A DNA stretch of 64,000 nt from DATILI01 sp035476635. Lineage in GTDB: Bacteria; Pseudomonadota; Gammaproteobacteria; Burkholderiales; Burkholderiaceae_C. The notes under the pieces were generated by a model. The model was not told the origin of the DNA. It saw nothing but the letters and a program-made list of their open reading frames with translations, and did not search any database. Position 1 is the first letter of the stretch; each line of letters starts with the position of its first letter. Shown in pieces: positions 34,551 to 43,134 of the stretch. The DNA lies in the NCBI GenBank assembly GCA_035476635.1, contig DATILI010000148.1:10531-74530 (forward strand). Reading direction: 5' to 3'. Both the position numbers and the translations under genes were made by a program.

Positions 34551-34580
34551 ATTGTAGCTGAGCGGTTCTGTCGAATTCAA
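34551..34580 (-). promoter_or_regulatory. Predicted sigma-70 promoter of petABC
   Basis: On the minus strand TTGAAT (34575-34580) and TACAAT (34551-34556) are separated by 18 bases, 45 bases before the petA start. It lies in the divergent gap with mscL. Confidence 0.55.
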
Positions 34581-34603
34581 CGCAGGCGCGGCCTCACACC
34601 GAC

Positions 34604-34631
34604 TTGACAGCACCGCAACGATCGCAATACT
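34604..34631 (+). promoter_or_regulatory. Predicted sigma-70 promoter of mscL
   Basis: A consensus -35 TTGACA (34604-34609) is followed after 16 bases by AATACT (34626-34631), 30 bases before the mscL ATG. A GGGGGA ribosome binding site follows. Confidence 0.55.
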
Positions 34632-34661
34632 GGCGGCTTCGTTCAAGTTGGGGGATATGAA

Positions 34662-35090
34662 ATGGGCGTGATGCAGGAATTTCGCGAGTTCGCCGTCAAG
34701 GGCAACGTGATCGATCTGGCTGTTGGCGTCATCATTGGCGGCGCCTTCGGCAAGATCGTCGACTCTCTAGTGGGCGACCTGATCATGCCCCTGGTGGGCC
34801 TGGTGTTCGGCAAGCTGGACTTCTCCAGCCTGTACGTCGTGCTGGGTGCGGTGCCACCTGGTACTGTGACGACGCTGGACGCATTGAAGAAAGCCGGCGT
34901 TCCTGTGCTTGCCTATGGCAATTTCATCACCGTCGCCGTCAATTTTGCGATCCTGGCTTTCGTAATTTTCCTGATGGTCAAACAGATCAACCGGCTCAAG
35001 CGGGAAAGCCCGGCACCCGCCGCTGCACCGGCCGCTGCGCCCGAAGACATTGTTTTGTTGCGCGAAATTCGCGACAGCCTGCGCCGGTAG
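34662..35090 (+). CDS. mscL: Large-conductance mechanosensitive channel MscL
   Basis: A pentameric inner-membrane channel that opens under high membrane tension during hypo-osmotic shock. The 142-residue protein starts MGVMQEFREFAVKGNVIDLA. The first membrane helix (AVGVIIGGAFGKIVDSLVGD region, residues 16-40) and the second (about 76-100) are clear. They are followed by an Ala/Pro-rich linker and a charged C-terminal helix (DIVLLREIRDSLRR). It is monocistronic and converges on pdxA with 9 bases between. Confidence 0.96.
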   Translation: MGVMQEFREFAVKGNVIDLAVGVIIGGAFGKIVDSLVGDLIMPLVGLVFGKLDFSSLYVVLGAVPPGTVTTLDALKKAGVPVLAYGNFITVAVNFAILAFVIFLMVKQINRLKRESPAPAAAPAAAPEDIVLLREIRDSLRR

Positions 35091-35099
35091 CGCCTGCTG

Positions 35100-36128
35100 T
35101 CAGGCGGCAAGCTGGCGCGCCACCCGGATCGCTTCAATCAGGCTGGTGGCGTCAGCCTTGCCGGTACCGGCAATGTCGAATGCCGTGCCGTGGTCCGGGC
35201 TGGTACGTACCAAGGGCAGTCCGAGTGTCACGTTGACGCCTTTTTCCACCCCGAGATACTTCACCGGGATCAACCCCTGGTCGTGGTACATCGCCACCAC
35301 CACATCAAACTCGCCGGGCTGGCCAGGCCTGGCCCGCGCCCGCATGAAGACCGTATCTGGCGCGAAAGGGCCGTGCACGTCCATGCCTTCGGCCCACGCC
35401 GCTTGCACTGCGGGGATGATCGTCTCCAATTCCTCGCGGCCAAAGAGCCCACCCTCGCCGGCATGGGGATTCAATCCGGCAACGCCAATGCGTGGCGGCC
35501 GGCCCAGCGCTGCGCCTACTGACCGATGCGTGATACGCAGCGTCTGCAAGACATTGTCAAACGTCACCGCGTCGATCGCATCGCGCAGCGACACGTGAAT
35601 GCTCACCAGCACAGTACGCAGCTCGTCGTTGGCCAGCATCATGCGCACCGGCACATCGGCCACGGCCCGCCCCAGGTGCGCAGCAGCCTGGGCCTGCAAC
35701 AACTCGGTGTGCCCGGGAAACGGAACGCCCGCCGCCGCCAGCGCTTCTTTGTGCAAGGGCGCGGTGACCAGCGCCGCGATATCGCCGTGCAACGCCGCAC
35801 GCGCCGCCCACATCACGCAATCGGCCGCGACCTTGCCCGCCACACCGCTGACCTGCCCCCAAGCAGGAAGCGAGAACGGCGCCGGAATCTGCAAGAGCGG
35901 GATGCAACGCGGCGGCGCGGTGAGCGCTTGATCGACGGCATCGATCAGGGCGACCGGCAGGGCCACCTGGCCTGGGCCGCAAATGCAGGCTGCGGCTCTG
36001 CGCAATGCCTCGACGTCACCTGCGCAGAAGCAACCCCGGGTCATCTCGGGTGCGTCACGAAAGGCCTTGGCGATGATTTCCGGGCCGATGCCTGCCGGGT
36101 CGCCCAAGGTGATGGCAATGGGTTTCAT
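35100..36128 (-). CDS. pdxA: 4-hydroxythreonine-4-phosphate dehydrogenase PdxA
   Basis: PdxA oxidises 4-phosphohydroxy-L-threonine in the DXP-dependent route to pyridoxal phosphate. The 342-residue protein starts KPIAITLGDPAGIGPEI after the initiator methionine. It contains the metal-site segments FPGHTELLQ, LNPHAGEGGLFGREE and MYHDQGLIP. The ATG at 36128 was chosen; the upstream open frame lies in the neighbouring gene. The NIF3-family gene ends 17 bases before it, so they may share a transcript. Confidence 0.95.
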   Translation of the reverse strand: MKPIAITLGDPAGIGPEIIAKAFRDAPEMTRGCFCAGDVEALRRAAACICGPGQVALPVALIDAVDQALTAPPRCIPLLQIPAPFSLPAWGQVSGVAGKVAADCVMWAARAALHGDIAALVTAPLHKEALAAAGVPFPGHTELLQAQAAAHLGRAVADVPVRMMLANDELRTVLVSIHVSLRDAIDAVTFDNVLQTLRITHRSVGAALGRPPRIGVAGLNPHAGEGGLFGREELETIIPAVQAAWAEGMDVHGPFAPDTVFMRARARPGQPGEFDVVVAMYHDQGLIPVKYLGVEKGVNVTLGLPLVRTSPDHGTAFDIAGTGKADATSLIEAIRVARQLAA

Positions 36129-36145
36129 GGATGCCGGGCCCGCCT

Positions 36146-36904
36146 TCAAGCCGGGTTGTCGATGTCGATGAATTGATGGGCCAGCCCCAGTTGCGCCGCC
36201 ACATAGCCAGCGACCGCCGGCGCACCGTAACGCTCGCTTGCATGGTGCCCGCAGGCAAGAAACGCCACGCCGCATTCGCGTGCATAGTGCGCCTGCGGCT
36301 CCGAAATCTCACCGGTAATGAAGGCATCGGCCCCAGCTGCGATGGCGGCCTCGAAATAGCCTTGCGCGCCACCAGTGCACCACGCCACGTTTTTGATGGC
36401 TTTTCGCGCCGTGTCCACAAGTACGACGGGCCGGCTCAACCTGATCTTCAGGTGCGCCGCTAGGCTTTCAGCGTCGGTAAAGCTACCACCGTCCGTGCGC
36501 CCGCCCAAAAAGCCCAGATCCTGGTCACCGAAGCGGGCCTCGGCCTGCAAACCCAGGCGCAGTCCGAATTGCGCGTTGTTTCCGAGTTCGGGGTGCGCAT
36601 CCAGAGGCAGGTGGTAGGCATAAAGGTTGATGTCGTGCGCCAGCAAAAGCGCCAGGCGCTGCTTCATCCAGCCGGTGATGCGCCCGTCATGGCCGCGCCA
36701 GAACAGGCCATGGTGCACAAACAGGGCATCGGCCTGCGCGCCAATCGCCGCCTCGATCAGGGCCCGGCTGGCGGTCACGCCTGACACGATCTTGCGGATC
36801 TCGCTCTTCCCCTCGACCTGCAGACCGTTGGGGCCATAGTCCTTGAAGCGCGCCGACTGCAATAGGTCGTCGAAAACAGCGAGGAGTTGTTGGCGGTCAG
36901 TCAT
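36146..36904 (-). CDS. NIF3/YbgI family metal-binding protein
   Basis: A 252-residue member of the NIF3 (DUF34) family, often named GTP cyclohydrolase 1 type 2 although the activity is poorly established. Metal ligands are suggested by FVHHGLFW near residue 65, the HLPLDAH segment near 98 and FLACGHHASERYG near 216. The ATG at 36904 gives the family start MTDRQQLLAVFDDLL. It is divergent from the HtrA-type protease gene and upstream of pdxA. Confidence 0.9.
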   Translation of the reverse strand: MTDRQQLLAVFDDLLQSARFKDYGPNGLQVEGKSEIRKIVSGVTASRALIEAAIGAQADALFVHHGLFWRGHDGRITGWMKQRLALLLAHDINLYAYHLPLDAHPELGNNAQFGLRLGLQAEARFGDQDLGFLGGRTDGGSFTDAESLAAHLKIRLSRPVVLVDTARKAIKNVAWCTGGAQGYFEAAIAAGADAFITGEISEPQAHYARECGVAFLACGHHASERYGAPAVAGYVAAQLGLAHQFIDIDNPA

Positions 36905-37004
36905 GCAGAAATTGCGGAGGGCTCGATACAGGCTCTCATTGTGGGCCAAACAGGAGCGTCAGGGGCACCAGGGAGCAGCCGACATCACGGACAATGAGGC
37001 CATC

Positions 37005-38147
37005 ATGAAACGTTTTTGGCTTCTGTTTTCGCAAACCGTCACCGTCCTGCTCGCCGCCTATTTTGTGGTGGGCACACTCAAGCCCGAATGGCTGAACCGT
37101 CGACCTTCGCTTGCCGGCGGCGTTTCCCTCGTCGAAGCGCCGGCGGCTGCGGCCGCCGCGCCCGCTGCCGGCAGCTTCGCCGCGGCCGCCAAGAACGCCT
37201 CGCCCGCCGTGGTCAGCATCAACACCAGCAAGGCGGCCGAACGCGATCCGCGCAGCAACGACCCATGGTTCCGGTTTTTCTTCGGTGAGCGCGGCAACCA
37301 GCCGCAGGCCGGCCTGGGCAGCGGCGTGATCGTGAGCCAGGACGGCTATATCCTGACCAACAACCACGTGGTCGAGGGCGCGGACGAGATCGAGGTCATC
37401 CTCAACGACAGCCGCCGCGCGCGCGCCAAGGTGATCGGCACCGATCCCGACACCGATCTCGCGATCTTGAAGATCGAACTCGACAAGCTCCCGGTGATCA
37501 TGCTGGGCAGTTCTGATGCACTGCAAGTGGGTGACCAGGTGCTCGCCATTGGCAACCCCTTTGGCGTCGGCCAGACAGTGACCGGCGGCATCGTCAGCGC
37601 TTTGGGACGCAACCAGTTGGGAATCAACACCTTCGAGAATTTCATCCAGACCGACGCCGCCATCAACCCCGGCAATTCGGGCGGCGCACTGGTCGACATC
37701 AATGGCAACCTGATGGGCATCAATACGGCGATCTATTCGCGCTCGGGCGGCAGCATGGGCATCGGCTTCGCGATTCCCATGTCCACCGCCAAACTGGTGC
37801 TCGAGGGCATCGTCAAGGATGGCCAGGTGACGCGCGGCTGGATCGGCGTAGAACCTAATGACTTGTCGCCTGAGATCGCCGAAACCTTTGGCGTCAAGGC
37901 CAAGAGCGGCGTGATCATCACCGGCGTACTGCAAAACGGCCCGGCGGCACTCGCCGGCATCCGGCCCGGGGACGTGATCGTGAACGTGGCCGGCAAGCCG
38001 ATCGCCAATGTTTCGGAGTTGCTCTCCAGCGTGGCTGCCTTGAAGCCCGGCGTGCCGGTGAAGTTCAATCTACTGCGCCAGGCCGACAAGCTGGATCTGG
38101 ACGTCTCTCCCGGTGTGCGGCCCAAGCCGCGCCGGGTCGAGCGCTGA
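37005..38147 (+). CDS. Membrane-anchored HtrA/DegS-like serine protease
   Basis: A 380-residue periplasmic-facing protease. An N-terminal hydrophobic anchor (residues 7-24) and an Ala-rich linker precede the trypsin-like domain with catalytic triad H121 (NNHVV), D151 (TDLAIL) and S225 (GNSGG). Only one PDZ domain follows (about 275-365). The uncleaved anchor plus single PDZ is the DegS layout, whereas DegP and DegQ have a cleaved signal and two PDZ domains. A role in envelope-stress signalling is therefore plausible but not shown here. No RseA/RseB or sigma-E gene is in the window. Confidence 0.88.
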   Translation: MKRFWLLFSQTVTVLLAAYFVVGTLKPEWLNRRPSLAGGVSLVEAPAAAAAAPAAGSFAAAAKNASPAVVSINTSKAAERDPRSNDPWFRFFFGERGNQPQAGLGSGVIVSQDGYILTNNHVVEGADEIEVILNDSRRARAKVIGTDPDTDLAILKIELDKLPVIMLGSSDALQVGDQVLAIGNPFGVGQTVTGGIVSALGRNQLGINTFENFIQTDAAINPGNSGGALVDINGNLMGINTAIYSRSGGSMGIGFAIPMSTAKLVLEGIVKDGQVTRGWIGVEPNDLSPEIAETFGVKAKSGVIITGVLQNGPAALAGIRPGDVIVNVAGKPIANVSELLSSVAALKPGVPVKFNLLRQADKLDLDVSPGVRPKPRRVER

Positions 38148-38169
38148 GCCCTGAAACTGCGCTTCCCGT

Positions 38170-38958
38170 TCAGGATTCCGCGGTTTCAGTACCCTCTTCG
38201 GGCGCCTTGGAAGCCTTGACGAACCAGCGCGCCCCAAGGATGCCGACCTCGTAAAGAATGCACATCGGAATCGCCAGGGCGAGCTGCGAAATCACGTCTG
38301 GCGGCGTGACCACAGCCGCAATGATGAAGGCAACCACGATGAAGTAGCCGCGGAAAGACTTGAGCTTTTCGATGGTCACCATGTTGAGGCGCACCAACAG
38401 CATCACCACGATGGGCACTTGAAACGCCATGCCAAAGGCCAGATACAGCGAAAGTATGGCTTCGACATACGACGCTATGTCCGGCGTCGCGGCTACGCTG
38501 GCCGGTGTGAAGCCCTGGATGAACGCGAACATCCTGTCGAGCACGAAAAACTGGACGAAAGCAATCCCGCCATAGGCCAGCATGCTTCCGAAGAAGATCA
38601 GCGGCAAGGCAAACTTCTTCTCGTGGCTATACAGCCCCGGCGCGACGAATGCCCAGATCTGGTACATCAGCCAGGGCAACACCAGCAGCACCGCCACCAG
38701 CATCAGGACCTTCAGCGGCACGAAGAACGGCGAGAACACGCCCACGGCAATCAGCTTGGCGTCCGGTGGCATATGGGCACGGATGGGCTGGGCGATGAAA
38801 TCGATCAACCCGTTCGGGCCAGGCCAGATCGCCAGCAAGGCGATTCCCACCGCGATGCCATAGATGCAATAAAGCAGCCGGTCGCGCAACTCCATCAGGT
38901 GCTGCACAAAAGGCTGTTCCGTGCCCGCGAGTTCGTCTTCTTTTTTGGATTCAGCCAT
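38170..38958 (-). CDS. tatC: Twin-arginine translocase subunit TatC
   Basis: TatC is the six-helix membrane receptor for twin-arginine signal peptides. The 262-residue protein has the conserved QHLMELRDRLL near residue 20 and an FVAPGLYSHEKKF segment near 105. It ends in a charged cytoplasmic tail. It is the last gene of tatA-tatB-tatC. At least two candidate Tat substrates are encoded in the window (the Rieske protein and the lytic transglycosylase). Confidence 0.96.
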   Translation of the reverse strand: MAESKKEDELAGTEQPFVQHLMELRDRLLYCIYGIAVGIALLAIWPGPNGLIDFIAQPIRAHMPPDAKLIAVGVFSPFFVPLKVLMLVAVLLVLPWLMYQIWAFVAPGLYSHEKKFALPLIFFGSMLAYGGIAFVQFFVLDRMFAFIQGFTPASVAATPDIASYVEAILSLYLAFGMAFQVPIVVMLLVRLNMVTIEKLKSFRGYFIVVAFIIAAVVTPPDVISQLALAIPMCILYEVGILGARWFVKASKAPEEGTETAES

Positions 38959-39008
38959 GGTGTGTTGTCAGCCCCGTTGACGCCAGGGTCAGCCCCGCGT
39001 GCACGCGG

Positions 39009-39476
39009 TCAGCCCAGCTTGCGCGGACGGTAGCGAGCTACGCGCGCCGCACCGGACAGCGCCTTGGTGCGCACGCCCGCGCGCGCCTTGTACCACTGCG
39101 GCGTGGCGCCCTGTTTAAGACGCCAGTGCTTCTTGGGGTGTTTGTATTCGGGAAAGGTAACGATGGGCTCGCTGGGCAGGGCCGGCGAGGTATCGCTGCC
39201 CGTGGTCTCGGACCATTGCTTTTCGAAGTCGCTGGCGCTGGTCTGGACCGAAGTTTCCATATCGCGCGCCGCGCCTTCCACCGTCTCCTTCATCTTCTTG
39301 AGCTCGTCAAGCTCCATGGAGCGGCTGACCTCGGCCTTGACGTCGGACACATAACGCTGCGCCTTGCCCAACAGCGCGCCCACGGTGCGGGCCACGCGCG
39401 GCAGCTTTTCCGGCCCGATGACGATCAACGCCACCGCGCCGATCAGCGCCATCTTGGAAATGCCGAGATCGATCAC
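39009..39476 (-). CDS. tatB: Twin-arginine translocase subunit TatB
   Basis: TatB joins TatC in the substrate receptor complex. The 155-residue protein begins MIDLGISKMALIGAVALIVIG followed by PEKLPRVARTVG, the normal short membrane helix, hinge and amphipathic helix. The C-terminal half is polar and ends in a basic segment. It lies 16 bases after tatA. Confidence 0.95.
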   Translation of the reverse strand: MIDLGISKMALIGAVALIVIGPEKLPRVARTVGALLGKAQRYVSDVKAEVSRSMELDELKKMKETVEGAARDMETSVQTSASDFEKQWSETTGSDTSPALPSEPIVTFPEYKHPKKHWRLKQGATPQWYKARAGVRTKALSGAARVARYRPRKLG

Positions 39477-39492
39477 AAACGTTCAGCCCGCT

Positions 39493-39744
39493 TCAGGATT
39501 TGGTCTTGGCTTCGACGTCGATGGTGGTTTTCTCGGCCGAGGTGGCATTGGTCACCTGGCCTGCCGGCGGGGTCGACCCGTCTGCCTTGGCCTCAGGCGC
39601 CGCGCCGCCCTCCTTGATGCCGTCCTTGAAGCCCTTGACGGCACCGCCCAGGTCGGAGCCGATGTTCTTGAGCTTCTTCGTACCGAACACCATCACCACG
39701 ATCAGCAGCACGATGAGCCAGTGCCAGATGGAAAATGAACCCAT
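39493..39744 (-). CDS. tatA: Twin-arginine translocase subunit TatA
   Basis: TatA oligomerises to form the Tat protein-conducting element. The 83-residue protein begins MGSFSIWHWLIVLLIVVMVF followed by GTKKLKNIGSDLG, the membrane helix, FG hinge and amphipathic helix of the family. A strong ribosome binding site (AGGAGAG) precedes the ATG. A 93-base gap separates it from the HIT gene upstream. Confidence 0.96.
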   Translation of the reverse strand: MGSFSIWHWLIVLLIVVMVFGTKKLKNIGSDLGGAVKGFKDGIKEGGAAPEAKADGSTPPAGQVTNATSAEKTTIDVEAKTKS

Positions 39745-39837
39745 GGATATCTCTCCTAACGTATCGTTGAATTTTAGACGGCCAGGAGCTTTGCGCCCCC
39801 TATAACCCTTTGGTAGACCCTTTGGCCTGCGTTTTGA

Positions 39838-40197
39838 TCAGCCCTTGAGCCAGGGTCGCGGCCCGCCCATGACGTGCAGATGCAGGTGGTGAACCTCTTG
39901 CCCGCCTTCGGCGCCGGTGTTGACCACGACTCGAAAACCACCTTCCGGATACGCCCTGCAGCCCTCTTGCTGCGCCAGGCGCGGCGCCAGCGCCATCATG
40001 CGCCCCAGCAGGCCCGCATGCTCGGGGCCAACCTGGGCCATCGACGGAACATGCAGCTTGGGAACCATGAGGAAATGTACCGGTGCCCAGGGATGAATGT
40101 CGTCGAAAGCAAATATTTCATCGTCTTCATATACCTTGCGCGAAGGAATTTTGCCTTCGATGATCTTGCAGAAAAGACAGTTCGGGTCGTGACTCAC
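39838..40197 (-). CDS. HIT family (HINT-type) nucleotide hydrolase
   Basis: A 119-residue histidine-triad protein with the HLHLHV active-site motif near residue 103, preceded by CLFCKIIEGKIPSRKVYED. HINT proteins cleave purine nucleoside phosphoramidates and lysyl-AMP. It is positioned between the his genes and tatABC, a common Burkholderiales arrangement. It starts 1 base after the DUF4870-like gene. Confidence 0.93.
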   Translation of the reverse strand: MSHDPNCLFCKIIEGKIPSRKVYEDDEIFAFDDIHPWAPVHFLMVPKLHVPSMAQVGPEHAGLLGRMMALAPRLAQQEGCRAYPEGGFRVVVNTGAEGGQEVHHLHLHVMGGPRPWLKG

Positions 40198-40198
40198 T

Positions 40199-40588
40199 TT
40201 AAGGCTCCATGGCTTGGTCTTTGTTCATACGCACCATGCCCTTGACGATGCGGTAGAGGAACCAGATGGAAATGATGCACCACGCAATCCATCCCGGCAG
40301 GAGCAACAGCAGCCACAGCGGCGCCGTGACAGCGTACAACACGCCGGCCCAGATGACGGAACGGATGCGCCAGGAAAAATGACTGGCCTGCCAGGTGCCC
40401 TGTGCCTCGCTCTTTTTCACCAGGTCGAGGACAAGCGCGATGATCAGCAGCACGGCGCCAGCTTGCGCCCCGGGAATGACGGCGCCCACGGCAACGACCA
40501 GATGCAGCACATAGCTGACCCAGCCGACGGTCTTCAACGCCTGGGCCTTTTCGCTGTCGATCGCCTCCACGTCAAGGATCTCGCTCAT
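40199..40588 (-). CDS. DUF4870-like small membrane protein
   Basis: A 129-residue protein with probable transmembrane segments at about residues 22-37, 42-58, 76-90 and 92-112. The pattern TVGWVSYVLHLVVAVGAVIPG and the C-terminal WFLYRIVKGM resemble DUF4870/YidH-like proteins of unknown function. It overlaps hisE by 4 bases and is followed by the HIT gene after 1 base. It is therefore co-translated with the his operon, although a link to histidine synthesis is not apparent. Confidence 0.75.
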   Translation of the reverse strand: MSEILDVEAIDSEKAQALKTVGWVSYVLHLVVAVGAVIPGAQAGAVLLIIALVLDLVKKSEAQGTWQASHFSWRIRSVIWAGVLYAVTAPLWLLLLLPGWIAWCIISIWFLYRIVKGMVRMNKDQAMEP

Positions 40589-40962
40589 TCGTCAGCCCCT
40601 TCGCCAGAGTCGCGCAGAACGGCCTTGCGCAAGGCTTTTTCCTCGATGCCGCTGGTACCTTCGCGGCGCTCCAGCTCGGCGATCACATCGGCCGGCGACA
40701 AACCATAGTGCGCCAGGGCGATCATGGAATGAAACCAGAGGTCGGCAATCTCGTTGACGATTTTCTGCCGGTCGCCGCCATGGTCCGCATCCTTGGCTGC
40801 CATGACGGTTTCGGTGGCTTCCTCGCCAATTTTCTTGAGGAAAGCGTCAGGGCCCCTGTGCAGCAGGCGCGCGACATAGCTCGCGGCAGGGTCGCCCCCG
40901 TTGGCTGGCAGCCGGCTTTCAATCACGGCCGCGAGGCGTGCCAGGGAATCGTTGGAACTCAT
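40585..40962 (-). CDS. hisE: Phosphoribosyl-ATP pyrophosphatase HisE
   Basis: HisE hydrolyses PR-ATP to PR-AMP in the second step of histidine synthesis. The 125-residue protein has the all-helical MazG-like fold with the metal-binding EEATETVMAAKD segment near residue 42 and NEIADLWFHSMIAL near 65. Here it is separate from HisI, whereas the two are fused in E. coli. It follows hisI by 4 bases. Confidence 0.95.
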   Translation of the reverse strand: MSSNDSLARLAAVIESRLPANGGDPAASYVARLLHRGPDAFLKKIGEEATETVMAAKDADHGGDRQKIVNEIADLWFHSMIALAHYGLSPADVIAELERREGTSGIEEKALRKAVLRDSGEGADE

Positions 40963-40966
40963 CTGT

Positions 40967-41356
40967 CTATTTGTAGATGGATTCGGGGTCTTTCAAGACC
41001 GGCTCGGTAATCTGCCAGGCGCCGTCCTTGTAGAGACTGAAAAAGCAGCTGTGGCGGCCTGTATGGCAAGCAATGCCGGGCTCATGGCCAAGCTGCGTCA
41101 CTTTGAGCAGCACCACGTCGTTGTCGCAGTCCATTCGAATTTCATGCACGGTCTGCGTGTGGCCCGACTCTTCACCCTTGAACCAGAGCCTGCCGCGCGA
41201 ACGGCTGAAATACACGGCACGGCCGAGCTCAGCGGTCTTCTGCAAGGCTTCGCGATTCATCCAGGCAAACATCAGCACGTCGTTGCTGCCGCGCTCCTGC
41301 GCAATCACCGGGACCAGGCCCTGCGCATCCCATTTCACTTCGTCGAGCCAATTCAT
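40967..41356 (-). CDS. hisI: Phosphoribosyl-AMP cyclohydrolase HisI
   Basis: HisI opens the adenine ring of PR-AMP in the third step of histidine synthesis. The zinc and magnesium ligand region is visible as RMDCDNDVVLL and GIACHTGRHSCFF. The ATG at 41356 (MNWLDEVKWD) gives 129 residues; another in-frame ATG at 41380 would add 8 residues. Neither has a strong ribosome binding site. The C-terminus LKDPESIYK is typical of the family. Confidence 0.94.
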   Translation of the reverse strand: MNWLDEVKWDAQGLVPVIAQERGSNDVLMFAWMNREALQKTAELGRAVYFSRSRGRLWFKGEESGHTQTVHEIRMDCDNDVVLLKVTQLGHEPGIACHTGRHSCFFSLYKDGAWQITEPVLKDPESIYK

Positions 41357-41435
41357 GGGTGGATTGTCGATGATTTCCATGACCTGGTCAGTTGAGGCCA
41401 GAGCTGCGCGTTGCTCCGGCCTGTCCCGCAAGGCT

Positions 41436-42215
41436 TCAGATGCGCACCGGAATACCGCGCGCCGCCATGCACGCCTTGGCCTGGCCCACGGTGTATTCAC
41501 CGTAGTGAAAGATGCTGGCAGCCAGCACCGCATCAGCGCCACCGGCCTGGATGCCGTCGGCCAGGTGCTCCAGATTGCCGACGCCTCCCGAGGCGATCAC
41601 CGGCACGCTGACCGCGTCGCTCACTGCACGCGTCAGCGCCAGATCGAAGCCGGCCTTGGTGCCGTCGCGGTCCATGCTGGTCAGGAGAATTTCCCCCGCG
41701 CCGCGCCGCGCCATTTCGATCGCCCAGGCCACGGCATCCAGCCCCGTGTTCTTGCGGCCACCGTGGCTATAGACATCCCAGCCGGGGCCGCGGGTCTTCG
41801 CGTCTTCCTCGGAGCGGCGCTTGGCGTCGATCGCCACCACGATGCACTGCGCGCCATATTTGGCCGACGCCGCGTCAATCACGTCGGGATTGGCGATCGC
41901 GGCCGAATTGAAGCTGGTCTTGTCGGCACCGGCATTGAGCAGCCGGCGCACATCGGCCACGGTGCGCACGCCGCCGCCCACCGTCAGCGGGATGAACACT
42001 TGCGACGCGACGGCCTCGATGATGGGCAGGATCAGGTCGCGCCCGTCACTGGTGGCGGTGATGTCCAGGAAGGTCAGCTCGTCGGCGCCCTGCGCGTTGT
42101 AGCGCGCCGCGATCTCCACTGGATCGCCGGCATCGCGCAACTCAAGGAAATTGACACCTTTGACGACGCGGCCGCCGGTCACGTCGAGGCAGGGAATGAT
42201 GCGTTTGGCAAGCAT
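41436..42215 (-). CDS. hisF: Imidazole glycerol phosphate synthase, cyclase subunit HisF
   Basis: HisF uses ammonia from HisH to convert PRFAR to imidazole glycerol phosphate and AICAR. The 259-residue (beta/alpha)8 barrel starts MLAKRIIPCLDVTGGRVVKG. The active-site aspartates are in CLDV (D11) and in the LTSMDRDGTKAGFD segment. GVRTVADVRRLLNAGADK is the phosphate-binding part. A mutarotase gene separates it from hisA. Confidence 0.97.
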   Translation of the reverse strand: MLAKRIIPCLDVTGGRVVKGVNFLELRDAGDPVEIAARYNAQGADELTFLDITATSDGRDLILPIIEAVASQVFIPLTVGGGVRTVADVRRLLNAGADKTSFNSAAIANPDVIDAASAKYGAQCIVVAIDAKRRSEEDAKTRGPGWDVYSHGGRKNTGLDAVAWAIEMARRGAGEILLTSMDRDGTKAGFDLALTRAVSDAVSVPVIASGGVGNLEHLADGIQAGGADAVLAASIFHYGEYTVGQAKACMAARGIPVRI

Positions 42216-42238
42216 GGGGATTTGGTTGAGTCAAGAAT

Positions 42239-43069
42239 TCAAAGCACCGTCAACTGCTGCCAGGCCTGCCATTGGCCACCGGGCTGCAGCGTCACGTTTT
42301 CATCGATACGCGCGGCTTCCACGCACAGCATATGGCGAAATCCGTCGCCAGGCATATCGGCCAAGCCTGCACTGAGCGCCGCCCCTGGATTCCAGATGAC
42401 GGTTTCGGTGCAGTTCGCACTTTGGGCGATTTGCAGTGTGCCCGCGGGCTGCACCAGCCGCAGAGGTCCAGCGGGCGTGGCATAGACGCTGTCGAACTCG
42501 CCGTCAAATTGCAATGCCTTGGCACCCTCAGCGTACCGCTGGTCGCGCACCGCATCCCAGCGCTGGGCGCCCTGCAAGCCTTCCAGTCGCGTCTGTGCAA
42601 TGTCGTCCACACGCAGATAGGTGTGCAGCGCCGCAGCGAACGGCCAAGGCGTGTCGCCGCAGTTGGTGACGCCAAGCGCCATGCGCAACTGGCCAGGTGC
42701 CAATGTCACGGTGAATCGCAGCCTGAACGCATACGGCCAGACCGCGCGCGTCGCAGTGCTGTCGTGCAGGGTGAGCACCAACTCGCCCCCCTCGCCCGAC
42801 GCGGCCTGCCAGGCCAGGTTGCGTGCAAAACCGTGCTTGGCGAGTGCGCCGCGCTGGTTGAATTGCGGCCAGCAGATCGGCACGCCACCGCGGATCGCAC
42901 TCTGGCCATCCAACAGGGCCTTCGGGCTCAGGTAGAGCCGTTCCACGCCATCCGCGGTCATCCACGACAGTAGCTGTGCGCCGTGCAGGGCGACCAGGCA
43001 GGTATCGCCTTGCGGCAGCGCGAGACGCATCGCTGCTTGGCCGTGGAATTCGGTGGATTGGGCTGGCAT
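42239..43069 (-). CDS. D-hexose-6-phosphate mutarotase (aldose 1-epimerase superfamily)
   Basis: A 276-residue protein of the YeaD/galactose-mutarotase type, expected to interconvert alpha and beta anomers of a sugar 6-phosphate. Family features are IRGGVPICWPQF near residue 60, KHGFARN near 78, the HTYLRV segment near 149 and a likely catalytic acid in the C-terminal half. It sits between hisA and hisF with gaps of 65 and 23 bases. The substrate is not known, and a role in histidine synthesis is not implied by the family. Confidence 0.88.
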   Translation of the reverse strand: MPAQSTEFHGQAAMRLALPQGDTCLVALHGAQLLSWMTADGVERLYLSPKALLDGQSAIRGGVPICWPQFNQRGALAKHGFARNLAWQAASGEGGELVLTLHDSTATRAVWPYAFRLRFTVTLAPGQLRMALGVTNCGDTPWPFAAALHTYLRVDDIAQTRLEGLQGAQRWDAVRDQRYAEGAKALQFDGEFDSVYATPAGPLRLVQPAGTLQIAQSANCTETVIWNPGAALSAGLADMPGDGFRHMLCVEAARIDENVTLQPGGQWQAWQQLTVL

Positions 43070-43134
43070 CGTCTGATTTTAGGGATGCCCCGCCCTCATC
43101 TCTCAAGCCCGGCCCACAGCGTGGAAATTCGCGT

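Noticed and set aside
35091..35106. A 6-bp perfect stem (CGCCTG/CAGGCG) between the convergent mscL and pdxA stops
   Set aside because: The stem is short, has no T run on either strand and overlaps the pdxA stop codon; too weak to call a terminator.
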